Origin: Nitrosarchaeum sp.
Lineage (GTDB): Archaea > Thermoproteota > Nitrososphaeria > Nitrososphaerales > Nitrosopumilaceae
Direction of reading: 5' to 3'
DNA length: 6,968 nucleotides
Assembly (NCBI GenBank): GCA_013140415.1
Contig: JABFSW010000144.1
Span: 1-6,968 of the forward strand
Shown here: positions 6,053 through 6,968 of the stretch, in pieces
Numbering within the stretch: the first letter of the stretch is position 1
Layout of the letters: every line of letters begins with the position of its first letter
Program-made: the position numbers and the translations under genes
Notes under the pieces: generated by a model
The model's input: the letters and a program-made list of their open reading frames with translations, nothing else
The model's database searches: none
What the model was told of the DNA's origin: nothing

Positions 6053-6205
6053 TTACATTAGGTCTTCGTCTATTTGTTGAATTGGATCTAGATATTGCTG
6101 ACAGGTACAATTAGGAATCTTGCACTTGCCAACTTTTATCAATGATTTACTCTCCTTTGATGGGATATGGGCTTCACTAGTATGATGGCATCGTTTGCAG
6201 TTCAT
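6053..6205 (-). CDS. 50-residue cysteine-rich (putative zinc-binding) micro-protein
   Basis: From ATG 6205 to TAA 6053 the minus strand encodes 50 residues. The N terminus is MNCKRCHHTSEAHIP, a CxxC pair (C3, C6) with H7, H8 and H13. The middle reads LIKVGKCKIPNCTCQQYLDP, giving C28, C33 and C35. The end is acidic (IDEDLM). Two Cys clusters about 20 residues apart suggest a single zinc-bound mini-domain, and the composition looks coding rather than random. A TATA-like TTAAATAA at 6227-6234 lies 22-29 bp before the ATG, the spacing seen at other genes here, which supports real transcription. It sits between the helical protein and the YwbE homologue on the same strand. Function is unknown; a small nucleic-acid or protein-binding zinc adaptor is a guess. 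It is short enough to be missed by gene callers. Confidence 0.75.
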   Translation of the reverse strand: MNCKRCHHTSEAHIPSKESKSLIKVGKCKIPNCTCQQYLDPIQQIDEDLM

Positions 6206-6226
6206 AGGAAAAATTTTGTTATTCTG

Positions 6227-6234
6227 TTATTTAA
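6227..6234 (-). promoter_or_regulatory. TATA-like box for the 50-residue cysteine-rich gene
   Basis: The minus strand reads TTAAATAA, 22-29 bp upstream of ATG 6205. It is the clearest TATA match in this part of the window and supports the small gene as real. Confidence 0.45.
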
Positions 6235-6285
6235 GCCAGTAAACAAGTTACAATTCAAACATTGCAACTAACCAATTGTGGTAGA

Positions 6286-6504
6286 TTATCTGTCTTCATT
6301 TGTGTATTGTGTTATTATATTTTGAACGCGTCCTATTTTTCCATTGTCTAATTCAACTTTAATCCCATGAGGATGAAAATTACTCGAAGTAAGAATTCTC
6401 TTAACTATCCCTTCAGTCAAATTTCCCGTACGTTGATCTTGTTTTTGTACTAGCTGTACCATTACTCCGATTTTTATTTTATCTCTTGACGGTGTAGCAT
6501 TCAA
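6286..6504 (-). CDS. YwbE/DUF2196 family protein
   Basis: The family core is unmistakable: IKIGVMVQLVQKQDQRTGNL, then TEGIVKRILTSS, FHPHGIKVELDNGKIGRVQNII. The DQRTG turn and the HPHGIKV-x-L-x-(D/N)-G-x-x-GRVQ stretch are the signatures of the small YwbE (DUF2196) beta-barrel-like proteins found in bacteria and archaea. Their function is not established; a KOW/SH3-like nucleic-acid-binding role is often suspected. Starting at TTG 6504 gives 72 residues, close to the usual family length, with the core beginning about 10 residues in. The frame remains open to another TTG at 6576 (96 residues), but the added part (SNSQNYAILSKQRF) shows no family similarity. A TATA-like stretch at 6525-6534 fits the shorter start. 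The gene lies just downstream of the zinc-ribbon gene on the same strand, so co-transcription is also possible. Confidence 0.85.
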   Translation of the reverse strand: MNATPSRDKIKIGVMVQLVQKQDQRTGNLTEGIVKRILTSSNFHPHGIKVELDNGKIGRVQNIITQYTNEDR

Positions 6505-6524
6505 TGATATTTGGTACTGATGAT

Positions 6525-6534
6525 TGATTCTAAA
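6525..6534 (-). promoter_or_regulatory. Possible TATA-like element for the YwbE gene
   Basis: The minus strand reads ATTTAGAATC, 21-30 bp before TTG 6504. It is an imperfect box but well placed, and it favours the shorter start. Confidence 0.3.
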
Positions 6535-6585
6535 TCTTTGTTTTGATAAAATTGCGTAGTTTTGAGAGTTACTCAAAACAATTTA

Positions 6586-6966
6586 CTAGCTTTGTCTGTG
6601 ATTTTGGAAACATTCTCTGCAATAAACAGGTCTGTCGTCTTTTGGCTTGAATGGTATTTGACATTCATTTCCACAGTCACCACATGTTGCGGTGAACATT
6701 TCTCTTGGTCTATCATCTCTACTAAACCTGGAACCTCTGTCGCTTGATCCTCTACCATAACTCGAACCTCTGTCGCTTGATCCTCTACCATAACTCGATC
6801 TACCTCCAAATCTAGAGCCACCGCTGCGTTCTTGTGGTTTATGCTTTTGGAAACATTCTCTGCAATAAACAGGTCTGTCGTCTTTTGGCTTGAATGGTAT
6901 TTGACATTCATTTCCACAGTCACCACATGTTGCGGTGAACATTTCTCTTGGTCCATCAAATGGCAT
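6586..6966 (-). CDS. Protein with duplicated CxxC-x17-CxxC zinc ribbon and Arg/Gly/Ser-rich linker
   Basis: A 126-residue protein from ATG 6966, two bases inside the right edge. It has two zinc ribbons: C14-x2-C17 with C35-x2-C38, and C95-x2-C98 with C116-x2-C119. Each has exactly 17 residues between the pairs, matching the CxxC-x17-CxxC domain known from archaeal and bacterial small proteins and helicase tails. Residues 6-40 and 87-121 are identical. Between them lies a low-complexity linker (about 41-86) rich in Arg, Gly and Ser with two copies of SYGRGSSDRGS (58-68, 69-79). The RG-rich linker resembles RNA-binding RGG-type tails, suggesting binding of RNA or single-stranded nucleic acid, by inference only. 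Single-ribbon relatives begin a few residues before REMF, so ATG 6966 is a sensible start, although an upstream extension beyond the window cannot be excluded. The promoter lies outside the window. Confidence 0.85.
   Translation of the reverse strand: MPFDGPREMFTATCGDCGNECQIPFKPKDDRPVYCRECFQKHKPQERSGGSRFGGRSSYGRGSSDRGSSYGRGSSDRGSRFSRDDRPREMFTATCGDCGNECQIPFKPKDDRPVYCRECFQNHRQS
6602..6710. repeat. 109-bp perfect direct repeat, copy 1
   Basis: Bases 6602-6710 are identical to 6845-6953, including all third codon positions. Each copy encodes most of one zinc ribbon. The copies are offset by 243 bp (81 codons), so unequal exchange would keep the reading frame. Confidence 0.95.
6731..6796. repeat. 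33-bp tandem repeat (two perfect copies)
   Basis: Units 6731-6763 and 6764-6796 are identical and encode the 11-residue SYGRGSSDRGS unit of the linker. The length is a multiple of three, so copy changes preserve the frame. Confidence 0.93.
6845..6953. repeat. 109-bp perfect direct repeat, copy 2
   Basis: Partner of the copy at 6602-6710. Identity breaks at 6954 (C versus T at 6711) and at 6844 (C versus A at 6601), so the edges are sharp. Four more bases match after the first mismatch on the right. Confidence 0.95.
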
Positions 6967-6968
6967 AT

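Noticed and set aside
6206..6285. Further small gene or RNA in the 80-bp gap before the YwbE gene
   Set aside because: Only the TATA-like box of the 50-residue gene is seen; I find no stable hairpin or extra coding frame.
6562..6747. Plus-strand 61-codon frame at the right end
   Set aside because: It is antisense to the duplicated zinc-ribbon gene and has no recognisable features.
6602..6953. CRISPR array or insertion-sequence ends as explanation of the repeats
   Set aside because: The repeats are long, in frame and encode a known zinc-ribbon domain. There are only two copies, no regular short spacers, no transposase and no terminal inverted repeats.
6573..6959. Alternative minus-strand frame of 128 codons over the zinc-ribbon gene
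   Set aside because: It is open only because the underlying DNA is repeated. The other frame gives well-formed CxxC-x17-CxxC ribbons.

Overview
The window looks like chromosomal DNA from a Nitrosopumilus-type ammonia-oxidising archaeon (Thaumarchaeota/Nitrososphaerota). The DNA is AT-rich and the genes are short and tightly packed. Most start codons lie about 20-35 bp downstream of a TATA-like box with no Shine-Dalgarno motif, as in leaderless archaeal transcription. The recognisable proteins are archaeal types: Pth2 rather than bacterial Pth, archaeal-style TruD, a geranylgeranyl-reductase-family flavoprotein for isoprenoid lipids, and a stand-alone Lrp/AsnC RAM domain. No mobile element, CRISPR array, tRNA or rRNA was seen.

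Layout. Positions 1-405 (-) hold the N-terminal 135 residues of the geranylgeranyl reductase. It diverges from a rightward run of four genes: pth2 (473-826), a secreted seven-bladed beta-propeller with a C-terminal Ig-like domain (883-2460), truD (2457-3650, overlapping the propeller gene by a GTGA) and the RAM-domain protein (3713-3940). From 3937 to about 5793 the genes alternate strands in divergent and convergent pairs: a small 2-TM protein (-), a 6-TM protein (+), a His-tipped single-TM protein (-), and a protein with a possible GIY-YIG-like fold plus zinc ribbon (+). From 5783 to the right edge everything is leftward: a helical 77-residue protein, a 50-residue cysteine-rich micro-protein at 6053-6205, a YwbE/DUF2196 protein, and a protein with two identical CxxC-x17-CxxC zinc ribbons joined by an Arg/Gly/Ser-rich linker.

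How the genes relate. The left half carries two translation-quality functions (peptidyl-tRNA recycling and tRNA pseudouridylation) around an exported propeller whose link to them is unclear. The right half is mostly small membrane or zinc-binding proteins of unknown role. I see no obvious defence or biosynthetic cluster. The points most worth a second look are the 109-bp perfect repeat and 33-bp tandem repeat inside the zinc-ribbon gene, the possible GIY-YIG/zinc-ribbon fusion, the cysteine-rich 50-residue protein, and a near-palindromic TATA element placed midway between two divergent leaderless genes.
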